Source: Dallia pectoralis (lineage: Eukaryota; Chordata; Actinopteri; Esociformes; Umbridae). Taken from it: a stretch of 64,000 bases of DNA. The number at the start of each line of letters is the position of its first letter. Position 1 is the stretch's first letter. Below, piece by piece: positions 21,385 to 33,471 of the stretch. Below the pieces are notes generated by a model, which worked only from the letters and a program-made list of their open reading frames with translations, was not told the DNA's origin and made no database searches. The position numbers and the translations under genes were made by a program. The stretch covers positions 10,254,300 through 10,318,299 of the forward strand of contig CM055748.1 of NCBI GenBank assembly GCA_029465975.1, read 5' to 3'.

Positions 21385-24300
21385 AACTTAGATTTTATGT
21401 TTCTCACAGAAACCTGGTTAAATGAGGTCAGTAGTGCTACTGTGCTTAACGAGACAGCACCCGATAATTTTGGTTATATGAATACATGTCGAAATGGTAA
21501 GAAAGGAGGTGGCGTTGCTGCGCTATTCAAAGATACATTCCAGTGCAAAGAAATTGCTCTTGGAAACTATACTACCTTTGAATACCTTTGTTTTACATTG
21601 AAGGGTGCTCCCAAAATTTTGTTTTTAACCATTTACAGACCTCCAAGATACTCTGCAACATTTATTGATGACTTTGCTGAACTACTCTCTGTTATATCTG
21701 TTGATTACAACTTCTTTATTGTTACAGGGGACTTTAACATCCACATAGATAATGATACTGACAATAATGCCTAAGAACTTTTTGCTCTACTTGAAACCTT
21801 TGACCTCACTCAACATGTGAAAGAGAGTACTCACACCCGAGGCCACACTCTAGATCTGGTTATTTCTAGAGGTCTCGCTCTTTCCTCTGTCATGGTTAAA
21901 GACTTGGCCCTGTCTGATCATTTCTGTGTATTTTTTGAAGCATTGATTACCCCAGATGTTCAAGTAAACTCAGTTTCTGTTGAAAAAAGGTACATTAATG
22001 AAAGAACCAATGCTCAATTTATGGAGGCTATAGCTGCTTCACCAACAATAAGTGCAGAGTCAGTTGACGAACTCCTGGATAAGTTTAATGAAAAAATATT
22101 GAATGTCATGAATCGTGTCGCACCGGTAAGGGTAAAGAGAACTCAAAGAAAACAGAAACTTCCATGAAGACGCACCATAATGGTTAACACCCTTAAAAGA
22201 GATTGTAGAAAATCTGAACGTAAGTGGAGAAAAACTAAGCTTCAAATCCACTATGACATCTATAAACAAAACCTTGGTAAATTCAGCTTTGAGTTACGCA
22301 GGGCTAGACAGCAACATTTATCAGGAATGATCAACAAGAATATCAACAATACCCGCACTCTGTTTGCCATGGTCGACAAACTCACCAACCCCCCAAAGCA
22401 GATAGCACCAGAACTTTTGTCGAGTGCAAAATGTAATGAATTTGCTAGTTTCTTCAGTGAAAAAATCCAAAGTATTAGGCAGACCATCAAAACTACACAG
22501 TCAAACAATGACCCTGTATTGCCACTACAACCACCAAGAAATAACTTGTCTGTTATGTCACAATTTGATAGAATTGACCGAAAAACCCTAGAAGAAACAG
22601 TTGGACGTCTTAAAGCTTCCACATGTTGTCTTGACACACTACCAACAGACTTTTAAAAAACAGATCTGCAGCAAATAGTTAATAGCTCTTTAAAATTTGG
22701 GATTTTCCCAACGTCACTAAAAACAGCTGCCATTAAACCGCTATTAAAAAAGAGAACACTGGATGCACCTATTTTGAACAACTATAGACCAGTCTCAAAT
22801 CTACCTTTTATAGCCAAAATTATTGAGAAGGTGGTCTTCAATCAACTCAGCAAATTTGTGAACTCAAACGGTCTCTTAGACAAATTCCAATCAGGCTTCC
22901 GACCTCACCATAGTACTGAAACGGCTCTGATAAAAGTTTTAAATGATATACGACTGAACACTGACTCAGGTAAAATTACAGTTTTGGTTCTATTAGATCT
23001 CAGTGCTGCATTTGACACAGTAGATCAAATAACACTTCTGGACAGGCTGGAAAATTGGGTAGGACTCTCCGGGACAGTCCTTAATTGGTTCAGGTCTTAT
23101 TTAGATGGGCGGAGTTACTTTGTCACCATAGGCAATCATGAATCTAATAAGGTGGCTATGACATGTGGAATTCCCCAGGGATCAATTCTCGGACCACTTC
23201 TGTTCAATCTCTATATGCTACCTCTGGGCAAAATTTTACAGAACAACAACATTAACTACCATAGTTATGCAGATGATACTCAAATATATATGGCTCTCGG
23301 ACCATCTGACTTCAGCTCTATTGACTCACTGTATCAATGTATAGAACAGATCAATGACTGGATGAACCAAAATTGTCTACAATTAAACCAAAATAAAACA
23401 GAGATTATTGTGTTTGGCAACAAAAATAAAAGAACAAATATAAGGAAAGAACTTGATTCTCGAGCCCGAAAAAACCAGGGACCAAGTGCGTAATCAAGGT
23501 GTAATGATAGACTCAGACCTCACGTTCACCAGTCATATCAAAGCGGTCACCAAAACAGCGTTCTATCATCTTAAAAATATAGCCAGAATCAAGGACCTGG
23601 TGTCGAAAAATGACCAAGAGAGGCTTATCCATGCATTTATCTCCAGTAGGGTTGACTACTGTAATGGGCTCTTAACTGGACTTCCCAAAAAGACTGTAGA
23701 ACAGCTGCAGCTCATTCAGAATGATGCTGCTAGAATGTTAACAAAAACTAAGAGAACAGAACACATCACGCCGGTTCTTAAATCTTTGCACTGGCTTCCA
23801 GTTAGTTACAGAATAGATTTTAAAGTTTTGCTAGTAGTCTATAAATCTCTGAACGGACTGGGCCCTGAATACATTTCTGATATGTTTGAGGATTATAAAC
23901 CAAGCAGGGCACTCAGATCACTGAACTCAGGACAGCTAGTGGAGCCCAGAGTCAAAACTAAACATGGTGAAGCTGCATTCAGCAGTTACGCTGCATGCAA
24001 CTGGAATAAATTACCAGAAGATCTTAGACGTGCCCAAAATGTATCAATTTTTAAAGCCAGGCTAAAAACATTTCTCTTTTCACAAGCATATCACTGAGCA
24101 CTTAAACTTTATCACACTGTTAGGTTTTAATTATCTTTTTATGCTTTTATTTGTTTTTATTCTGATGCATGGCATAAATGAAAACCTGTAATGTATACAT
24201 AAAAGATCTGAAAAGGACCTTTGGCCAGCGGAGCCGTTTTAAAGACCTGGAGGTTCTAAAGACTTACAGGCCAGGTTCGGAATACCTGTTAGCTCAAAAA

Positions 24301-24754
24301 TACCTAGATGTTCTAGAGAAAGACTTCTTGGCCAGGTTCTAAAGACCTGGAAAGGTTCTAAAGACCTTTTGAATAAATAAGTAGGGCACTGGTTCAATTC
24401 CCCCCGCCAGACGCTACATTGGTGTGGGATTGGCAGCGAGGGCCATCGGAGAGGCGTGTCTCCATGAGGGACTTTGGACAAGTGAAGCGTGAGGACCCTG
24501 GTGGTAAACAGGTTTTTTTGTAGATGGCTCTGCCCAGCGTTCTCCCACAGGGGAGCCTTAGGTTGAATATGCCGTCACTTCAGCATTACAGATTGTTATA
24601 AAATTCATGTATTTTATGTATTTATTTTTTATTTATTTTTATTCTGATAAAAGCATGTATTTTATCATTTTATTATTTTCCTCTGTAAAGCACATTGAAT
24701 TACTTCTATGTATGAATTGTGCTATATAAATAAACTTTCTTGCTTGCTTGCTTG
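21385..24754 (+). mobile_element. 5'-truncated, inactive L2-like LINE
   Basis: ORF2 remains in order: an endonuclease start with FLTETWL near 21397, FLTIYRPPR and VTGDFNIHID, then a reverse-transcriptase domain with NNYRPVSNLPFIAKIIEKVV (22774 onward), LVLLDLSAAFDTVD, GIPQGSILGPLLF, the catalytic SYADDTQIYM at about 23263-23290, and a C-terminal region through SLHWLPVSYRIDFK. The 3' end has TGCTATATAAATAAACTTTC and a short (TTGC)n tail, typical of L2-type elements. Stops or frameshifts near 21772, 22165, 22655 and 23460-23490 make it inactive. The 5' end, including any ORF1, is missing. A ~480-bp insertion splits the 3' UTR. Confidence 0.9.
24167..24648. mobile_element. Unidentified ~480-bp insertion in the LINE 3' UTR
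   Basis: The 13-bp sequence TTTTTATTCTGAT occurs at 24154-24166 and again at 24636-24648, each in the expected LINE context, so the sequence between looks inserted with a target duplication. The insert has several GGTTCTAAAGACCTGG-like copies and a B-box-like GGTTCAATTCC near 24391. It may be a retroposed SINE-like element, but I cannot name it. Confidence 0.4.
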
Positions 24755-24939
24755 AAACCTTTTTAAGGTTTCTACAGAGTGATGTAATCTTGAATCCTGT
24801 TAGGTGTGATAAATAATTAGTCAAAATTACATTTGGTTAATTGACCATTATATATTAAGGCATTTTGTACATTTACATAAATACGCCCCTTACTGCCATA
24901 TTGTATTGTTTTCGTTTTTCCTATCAAATTGAAAAACAA

Positions 24940-25230
24940 TAATTCTACACATGACAAGCCAACAATCAATTGAATCAGAGCAGTGGTTCAAGAGAAATAG
25001 CGTTGTGTAAATTTTTCAAATCAGGAATACCTCATGGCAAACCATATAGGTCCAACAGGGTGTTTTGTTCACCAATTTGCAGCCATTTTTAACATGTGGG
25101 GCAGCGAGACTGTTCAAGGACACAAATAAATAAAGGCAATACAGATTTTTACATAAACACTGCCGCTTTCCATTTTCCAAAATATCTACCGTAATTGAAT
25201 GACAATAATTCCACACATGTCAAGCCAACA
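24940..25230. repeat. Two diverged copies of a dispersed repeat
   Basis: AATAATTC-ACACATG-CAAGCCAACAA-CAA is found near 24940 and near 25202, and a weaker copy lies near 21217 (AATGTCAAGCCAAGAATCAA). Each is followed by a GGAGCAGCGG-type sequence. This is probably an old interspersed element with unclear ends. Confidence 0.4.
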
Positions 25231-27544
25231 ACCAAGTGAGTCGGAGCAGCGGCTAGACAGGATATGTTACCAATGCAATTGTGAATCTTTTGGATTACGT
25301 TCTACGTACTTAAAGTCATATTTATTTGGACAGCAGTGGCAACATCTGTGCTGCACATACCATGAAAAGGGCAACTCTAACCAATAGCCTACGTTCAATC
25401 CTTTTGGAGAAACCTGTTCAAGATGCTCCATTGAGCGGAAATCTAAACTGAACAGAGATTTGTTGGGACAGGCGATGCTTTTCAACTCCTCAATAGTCTA
25501 GAACACATCCAGTGGTCTCACTGCGTATATTTCTTTGCTTATTGCTCCAATAATAGCACAATAGTGACAACTATGGAGTTGTGCATCATGAGATGCTGTT
25601 CTGTGACCCACTGTTGTAGGTTGCCACGGTGATGTCCCCGACTGTTAAACGCTGTCACCTTGTAATATTTTCGCCCTTATCCTTCAACCATCGCCCATCA
25701 GCAGTGTGTTTCCACCTATGACGGACACAAAATTAGTGTTTTCTATTCGCTGCGCCGTGATTGGTTCACGAGCCATGTGACCCATGTGACCGGCTGGCTG
25801 TATACTCGGTCCATTCTAATGAAGAGGGTAGATTACCTGGCCAGAGATTGTGCGTATAGCACTACTAATCACGCCTATTCTTACTAAACACTGAACAGCT
25901 TCTGCTACTATTCAGATTCACTGAGGAGATCATGTTTTAAAAACAATCTCAAAGGTTTCCTAACCACAGCAGATATTTTATGTTTTGTAAAGATTCTCCT
26001 AACAACCAAATCTAATTTCATCTTGTCAAATAGGACTGGCCTACAGCTGCTTTTCACTGATGAATGATTTTCTGTAGTGAAAGGAAATGAACATGTGCGA
26101 GAATCTTAAGAGACAAACTGAAAGCTCCAGATCCTCTCAAAGCAACTGACACCTCAAGTGACGACGAAGCGGAGCAAAAGTTGTGTCTGTGAATATTATC
26201 GGAACCTCAGAAGTGTGACAACTGAATTTGCTACCTTGAAGGAGCAACACATGTCACACGTTGACAAAGGTGATGACCATATTGATGTACAACTGTAAAT
26301 AATTGTACAACATCATAAAAAAGATCTGGTCAATATTTGGTTATAACAGGACCTGATGTGATGTCGAGGCCGAGTTATTGCCAAGGAAAACATATTCACA
26401 TTATTAACGTCAGGTGAACAAATACACTCAAAGGCTGTGAATGAATGGATAAAAAGAAACACGTTGGAACAGTAACAACTTGGTTTGCCAAAAATCTTGT
26501 TGCAGCCTGTTCAAGGATTCCAGGGTTCAAATGATCTTTACGAGCAGCTTAAGCCAGGACGCATGGCTGGAATATATATATTTGCAATTAGATTTAAGGA
26601 GAGCTAACGATTCACATTAACTTATAACTATTATGACGAACTGGAAAATGTCTCTCAGCTACTGGAACTTAGAATACAAATAGTCTGCCAGGCTCTCTCT
26701 CTCTATATATATCTCTCTATTTTATTTCGATTTAAATTTCTTAATTGGCTTGTGAAATATGTGCTTACATTGTAAAAAGCAATAGTAAAAGCAATAGATA
26801 CTAAATACTCTGCAAAATTACACAAAGGCATTTCGACTGTGGTCGGAGAAATCTTTCCGTTTAGTGAAAATGTGAGAATAGTTAAGACGAAGAAGGGAAA
26901 ACAAATAGAATGTTGACTGAATGTTTCACATTGATTCAGTTCACTGGTCCTGTTGTACTTAACAGGTTGAAAATCTTGCTTTTGTGTTTGCACATTGCCT
27001 AAGAGGAATTGTGTATGTATCTATCTATCTGTGATAATGCTAATGGTGTTATGTAAAGGAACATAGAATAGAAGGTTTGTCTCCCACTCCAACCACCCAC
27101 CTTAACACACCAATAGCCAATACCATGGACAGTAAAGGTTAAAGATAAAACACACTAGAGAATAAAAAACACTTGATGGTAACTCATGTTATATTCACAA
27201 CTTAGTTCAACAATGTTAGCCTGTGACGTCCCATGGAAAATCCAACCAAAAATCATTTAAATGATGTAATTTACAAATAAATGATTTTAGCTCCTGAAAT
27301 GACCGATGCCCATAATAAATGAAAAATCTTTGAAGAATCAACATTGTTGATTTTAGTTTTTAAAGGAAATCACATTATTTTGGCCCATAACATCACATTG
27401 ATCGGAAATAAACATGTTTTATACTGTAAATGACTATTGTAGCTGAAAACAGCTATATATAATCAGCAACCATAACTCCTGTGTTCCGATGGCAGGTGGG
27501 TTTGATAATCCAAGTTGATCATTTCTAAAAGCCAATTCATCATT

Positions 27545-27810
27545 AGAAACCCTTCTTGTGATTATGTTGGCACAGCTGACTGTTGTGCTAAATAATAAAG
27601 GACCAATAAAACTGGCCTTCTGTTGACTCCTTCAGTATCTGGAGTATCAGCGTTTGTAGGTTCAATTAAAGATTCAGTGGCCAGAAAAACCTAACTTTAT
27701 TTTGCAACATGTCAGTCTATTCTTATTTTTTGGAAATGAAGGCTGTATTATGCAAGAAATTGCCAAAAAACGGATCTTGTACAACAATGTGCATATCAGT
27801 GTATATTCTA
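27545..27810 (+). mobile_element. Tc1-like transposon relic
   Basis: It contains AATAAAACTGGCCTTCTGTT, TCTGGAGTATCAGCGTTTGT and GTCAGTCTATTCTTATTTTT leading to GAAATTGCCAAAAAACGG. This is the 5' UTR and start of the transposase region of a fish Tc1-like family. A second, longer relic of the same family is at 33840-34320. Heavily mutated. Confidence 0.55.
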
Positions 27811-29578
27811 AGAGAGCCATTCCATGAATATGTTCTGCCTACATCCCCCTATAAGTCCCTGTTCACCCAGTTGTTACAACACCCATGACGTTTTACTATG
27901 AAATTTCAAACCCCCAACTATTTACTGGGCTCCCAAAAGCAGGTCGGCACATTCCTTCATGTGATGTGACAATGCCCTGCAGTTTAAAGCTAAATTGGGA
28001 GGAGTTTCAACATTTATCTACAAAAAATGTGAATGTAAATACAAAATGCTTCACACCCACTCTGTTATTTTACCAATGCTGCCGCTGTGGTCTCTTCACT
28101 CAAAACATTTGAGGAAACCATGCAGGTGCAAATATTTCAGTACAAGTAGATACTTGTTTTGTAGTCGTTATTTAAACCAATTTAGTCTATTAGGGTTCCA
28201 GATTTGAGTTGTGTTCGTTGCACATTCTAGTGAACTCTAAAGTTATGAACCATTACTGTTGATGTACATAACAAAAAATAATAATACAATTCTAAAACAT
28301 AATTTCAAGGCGTCTGTCCTGTCTTTAAAGCCAAGTCAGGAGGTGTATTCAGTTTGCCTGAACATTTGTACTGAACAACAAATCTACACTAAACGGTATT
28401 GAGAGACGTTGATGAACGTTTACTTGTGTTAGGTTTGTATGGCAAGGTTTGGCTTGAAGCGATGAGTGACATATTTAAAACACAGTAACATGCTAAAAGC
28501 ATTTCCGAACCCAGTACATCACCATTCTCTGTTTCTGGAATATCCATTCATTACTGCACAGTTTCCTGTCAATTGAATGTTCCAGAATGTAAAAAAGGCT
28601 TAACGCTGCCATTGCTAGATGAATGCAAGTCATGACAAAACAAATTTCCAAAAAGCCTAACAAATGCACACGGATATGTGCCACAGGTTGCTTTGTTTTT
28701 GATGTGGGTTAGTGAATCAGGTTCAGTAGTCACACCAAGCATGGGTTAGAATCTGAAGGAAGTGGTGGTCACTGCAGTTATGATGGTATTTTATAGTGGT
28801 ACCCAGAGAAACAGTTGAGCAGCTCAATGGGGAGTTCACTCCAGTGCGTTTGGGGTGAATGTTCTACATCGAGATGTTTTTAAGTGACTCCTCAGTCTGA
28901 AGTGGCAACATTGTGTTGCTGGTCAACAGACAGCTTTTGTGTAGAGCAACAAGTTAAGGCATTTCTGGGGGTTTGGTAGTGTGTGTTTGGGAAGCAGAGC
29001 TCCAGTGATTGCGCTGAGCATGTGTGCCAAAATCGGTATGAGTTTTTGAAACAGACAAGAATGGATTAGACTAGGTCACCCTAAAAAGAACTCACAAGCT
29101 GCTCATCAATTTTTTATATCTCTACTTTCAAGTTTGACCAAATCATACCCGGCGTATATCACAAACGACAGCCTATATTCCTTAAATAGCAGATTCCAAT
29201 TGGTCATGGTGAAGTGGTTGGCCAAGCGAACTAGGGAAAATACTTAGCCCAGTTCCACACATAATCTGCCATATAATTGTTAAACATTTTAGGTAACAGT
29301 GGCCAACTTCATCAAATCAGCCATGTATGTAAGTAACCTCCTTGTGTGTTTACTTCGACATAAAACTAGAACTCCACACAAACAATTATTCAGCAGTACA
29401 CCATTCTACAACACTGTCACCATCTTAATGAATTACTATACCCTGATAACGTTATTCAAGGTTCAATTAAAGGTCATGTATAGGGTAGAATGCAGAATTG
29501 TATTATATAGGTGAACCAAATGTAGGTTACATAACAGGTTGCTTCAATTAAATGCATTGTATTCCAAATGTAATGCCA

Positions 29579-29596
29579 TTTATATATATATACATC

Positions 29597-29628
<32 letters not shown>

Positions 29629-29630
29629 AT
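29579..29630. repeat. (TA)n microsatellite
   Basis: An interrupted TA dinucleotide run of about 50 bp. Confidence 0.9.
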
Positions 29631-30201
29631 CAACAAAATGCATACACTGTTGTCTAGTGCACTGTAATATTTCAGATATATTCATGTCGGTGTTTTTGTA
29701 AGTTAATGCACTCCATGGTGATCTATTGGGTATCAACCAGGTCTACTGGTATCAATGTAATGAAAATACAGTTCAAACATCTCAACTCATGTCTCCAGTT
29801 AGACAAAAAATCGCAATAACCCCCTGATGATAAACACTTGTGAGGACAACCAGATGCAAACATACAGCCAAGACAACCCCTAATAATAAAATCCAGATGT
29901 GTGTTCCGCTAAACCGTGTGTATCACACATGTTATTGTGAAATGTGATACCATTTCAATTGTGCTAATGACAACACAAACACAAATCAACAACAACAAAC
30001 ACCATTGGACAAAAATCCAAAAGGACACGCACGACTTTATATGGGAAGAACCAAAGGATCAATAACACCAGGCATTCCAACAGATTGTGTGCCAGATCCT
30101 TCACATTAAAGGTCGAGACATTCACTAATTGTTATAGACTATGACACCGGAGAGGAGACATGTCTGACAAATTTAAGGCATCATCACTGAGCATTGCTTA
30201 C

Positions 30202-30226
30202 CTTTCCCTCTCGTTTCTTTTGCCAT
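30202..30226 (-). CDS. pitpnm3: pitpnm3 coding exon 1 (start codon)
   Basis: The minus-strand ATG at 30226-30224 has G at -3 and +4. It begins MAKETRGK and ends after one further base at a good donor, G|GTAAGC. The split codon completes with CG from exon 2 (GCG, Ala) and the frame runs on into the conserved SVDSSDEEFFDAR block. Human PITPNM3 begins MAKAGRAG. The identical first three residues, the similar spacing to the acidic block and the matching intron phase support this as the true first coding exon although it encodes only eight full codons. The surrounding sequence is locally GC- and CpG-rich, as expected of a promoter. Confidence 0.8.
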
Positions 30227-30600
30227 CCCGACCCTCTCTGTGTCTCTGACAATAGGTGCGGAATCACCGGAGTCTGATTGTGCGCTTCCTCGTCCCCGCA
30301 CCTTTTGCGCCTGCCGGGCGGTGAGGCTGCGCTCAGTATACGCTGTACGTCTGCTCCTGAATTCTCCAGACCTACATCAAGCGGATCTGCCTCATGCAAT
30401 GAGCCCACTTTCAGTATTAATGTGTGTGCAGACTTAGCTCCTGCCCTCCCCTCCCCTCCTGCCCTCCCCTCCTCCTCCCCTCCACTCCTGCCCTCCCCTT
30501 CACCAACTATCAAGTGTTTTAAGCACCAATGTTTTGCTGCCTCCAGCGGCGCGCCTGTGCGCCATCCAAGGTCGTTCGATATAACATTTGTCTCATGCAA
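30227..30600 (-). promoter_or_regulatory. pitpnm3: Presumed pitpnm3 5' UTR and promoter, with G-rich tract
   Basis: Sequence upstream of the start codon is locally GC-rich with several CpG (30250-30360 and 30540-30575), unlike its AT-rich surroundings. On the minus strand, 30440-30505 is an almost pure purine run with repeated GGGGAGGGCAGGAG blocks, able in principle to form a G-quadruplex or triplex. No convincing TATA box is seen, consistent with a dispersed start. The transcription start itself cannot be placed. Confidence 0.55.
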
Positions 30601-31385
30601 AAAAAAAAGTATATATCTTTTTTAATTTTTGTTACAATACAAACAGTAAAAAAAGCAAACAGAGTCAAAAGAACAAGTCAAGAACCGAGCCAAGGGGAGT
30701 TTCAAACATTAAAAATAGATCTCATGCACAGTTGGGATTCAAGAACAATAACATAGGCATATTGAAACATATTGAATTGCACGTGGTACCTCATTAGATA
30801 AAAAAAAATCCAAATCTACAACTCACCTAGACTTTGAACAATGTATCTGTAATAATTTTGCAAAGCAACCGACGAAAGACCATTTACTCCAAAACCATGA
30901 ACACTATATGGAAGTTTCCACTCAAATTTTCATTCAACATGTTTTGCAAAACTCTACATATAGCTCAATGTAATTCCCAATAGCCACCATGTTGTAGTGT
31001 AAGAAATATATAAAACTCAACCAAATTCAAAAAATCTAACTGATATTCATAACAAGCAGGTACCGAGGCGTAAAACACTCTCAATAACAATAATTTATCA
31101 AGCAATCAAGATGTTGGCATGCATAAAATGTGTCACAGGTAAACTCACCTGTATTTTGGACAACAATGCATGCCTAAATATGAGAGGTAGAGGAAGACTA
31201 CTGAATGAGCAGAGGGAAGGTATTGTACAATCGGAGAAAATGGGCTGCAGCAACAACCTGAGATGTTTCACTGTTGTGTCAATTATCCAGTCTTAGAAAT
31301 AAAAACAAGGAACTAACTGATAATGTATCTGATTAGGGTGCTAAATAACATATTTTCTGTACAAGACAATGGTCACGACTCCCAG
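30601..31385. other. Intergenic, nothing recognised
   Basis: AT-rich sequence without identifiable genes or repeats. Confidence 0.4.
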
Positions 31386-31389
31386 CAAA

Positions 31390-32032
31390 CCGGTGGATTG
31401 AATATTGTGGGTAGGGAGTGAGTCCTTACCCCAAGTGAAGGAGTTTAAGTACCTCAGGGTCTTGTTCACGTGTGAGGAGACAATGGAGCGTGAGATTGGG
31501 GGGAGAATCAGAGCAGCAGGGGCTGTGGTGCATTCACATTACTGCACCGTTGTGACCAAAAGAGAGGTGAGCCATGAAGGCAAAGCTCTCGATACCGGTC
31601 AATCTTTGTTCCTAACCTCACCGATGGTCATGAAGGCTGGGTGATGACCGAATGAACGAGATTGAGTGTACAAGCGTCTGAAATGGGTATTTATTTCCAG
31701 GAAGGTGATGGGCCTCTCCCTTTGGTATAGGGTGAGCAGCTCAGTCATCTGAGAGGAACTCCAAGTTGAGCTGCTGCCTCCTTCACGTAGAAAGGATCCA
31801 GTTGAGGTTGTTTAGGCATCTGGTAAGGATGCCCCCTGGCCTCCTCCCTAGGGAGGTGTTCCTGGCACGTCCAACTGTGTGGAGAGATTCTAACTCCACA
31901 CTAGCCTGGGAATGCCTCATGACCCCCAGACAGAGCTGGTTAATTTGGCCAGGGAAAGGAAGGTTTAGGGTCCCCTGTTAGAGCTGCTGCCCCCACGACC
32001 CGACTTCGGATAAGCGGTTAAAGATGAGATGA
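31390..32032 (+). mobile_element. 3' fragment of a non-LTR retrotransposon
   Basis: Broken frames encode EFKYLRVLFT, REIGGRIRAAGAVV, RIQLRLFRHLVRMPPGLLP and REVF. This is the C-terminal part of a reverse-transcriptase polyprotein, widespread in fish, with its 3' end at GATAAGCGGTTAAAGATGAG. Stops and frameshifts (for example TGA near 31643 and TAG before 31981) make it a dead fragment. The clade is not assigned. The other LINE in the window (21385-24754) is of a different type. Confidence 0.7.
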
Positions 32033-32494
32033 GAGAATGGCATTCTTCCAAGTAAAGTACAGTCAGAAAAATAGCTTGAGATTTTGGTGAAAGACTCAGT
32101 CCAGATCAGAGACAAGATACTGCGGCAGAATAAATGCTTATTTTTATTACTACAATTATATACCTGTGTAAAAATAATTACTTTCCCCATTAAATTGGCA
32201 TAAATATTTAGACCTGGGAACCGTTTTGACAAAGTCAAAGTCCCTTAAATGTGGCATTATGAAATAAAGGTTCCATGAAGTAAAAAATGTGGCATTATAA
32301 AATAAAAGTCCCTTGAAATGGCCAAAAAATAAGTCCTTTAAAAACCATCATTTTGATTATTATTTTGACGATTTATTTCTAAATTGACTCATTTACACTA
32401 TATATTTATGATTACATGTATTCATCAGTAATATAAAGAAATATATATATATATATATAAATATGTTAATGAATGTATATTTTTTTCACCGTAA

Positions 32495-32540
32495 TTCAAC
32501 CAGGTAGGCCAATTGAAATCTAATTCTCATTGCACAAATT
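32495..32540 (-). repeat. Dispersed retroelement tail, third copy
   Basis: ATTCAACCAGGTAGGCCAAT followed by AATCTAATTCTCATTGCA. It is the inverted form of the terminus at 20401-20446. Confidence 0.5.
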
Positions 32541-33465
32541 ATATGACCATGATTTTAGGAAGTAGAGCATCTGAGCATGCCTGAGCAAATAGAATAATTG
32601 AAGAATGTAAACAGGTATGCAGTGCAGGTGAAAACACGGCCAAAAGTTGTGCAGGCTTTTGGGGGCCTTGAGCATTGACTGCCGATGGGTAGAGCTATAG
32701 TGACTGAGAGCTTAGGTACATCGGGACTTTGCCTAGTAGAAACTTGTAAATTAGTTGGTACCAATGAATATATTATTTCAAGTGGACGCAACACGCAACA
32801 ATCAAGCACAACCAAACAAGCCTTGAAGAGTTGTTGCCTCGGCGAGTTGACGCTTTTTGTTGGGCAACCGGATGACCAAACTTTGGCCTATTGACCACTA
32901 TGTTTTGGCTCATCAGTAAATAACGTAAGACACAAGAAGAAAAATAATTAATTATATTGCATCGCCATGTTGCCTCAGGGACTTGAATCTATCGACCCAA
33001 ACTTCCACCACTTCCGCCACGGAAACACAGTGGACCAGTACCTGTGTTGATGCAGTTCCATTCTTTTGCTATAGCTCATGACCATACAAGAGGTCATAGC
33101 CTGGGACCAGAGCAGCACCAGCATCGGTCCATGTGGACCTCTGTATTCTGGCGCCATTTAATGAATATTGATAGAAACAAATGCTTGAGGCAGAGCCATC
33201 TCCCGCCAATCTGTGGATTCCTGGCCACTGCCAAGCTACATTACCCTGTGATGCCATTTGTGTGTCAGAATGGGCACTGACAAAATAATTCTGTCCGAAT
33301 TGTATTGAAGTTAGAGCAGGAGAGTAAAAGGAAATAGCCTGTAGGGTTTGGAGAACAGCAAGATAGATAGTATTGATTATGCAGAATGGCCTCACTGATG
33401 GGATGTACATAAAAAGTGTAATTAAAGTAGAAAAAACTTGCTGTCAAAGCAATTTCATCCCATTC
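32541..33465. other. Intergenic, nothing recognised
   Basis: No gene or repeat identified. Confidence 0.4.
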
Positions 33466-33471
33466 CACTAA

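Larger units (their letters stand above)
1648..30201 (-). other. pitpnm3: pitpnm3 intron 1 (28.5 kb, repeat-filled)
   Basis: This intron lies between coding exons 1 and 2. The donor is GTAAGC and the acceptor CCCCTCAG, and both exon ends are phase 1. Much of it is tandem arrays and transposable elements, listed separately. I found no other coding exon in it. Stretches where I recognise nothing are about 1650-2470, 2770-5440, 7040-7350, 10790-11310, 12970-15060, 15850-17130 (low-copy AT-rich sequence), 20450-21380, 25230-27530 and 27830-30190. Confidence 0.8.

Noticed and set aside
30184..30600. 138-codon minus-strand frame overlapping pitpnm3 exon 1
   Set aside because: It reads through the promoter purine tract and out of the pitpnm3 frame; the exon with MAKETRGK and a proper donor explains the region better.
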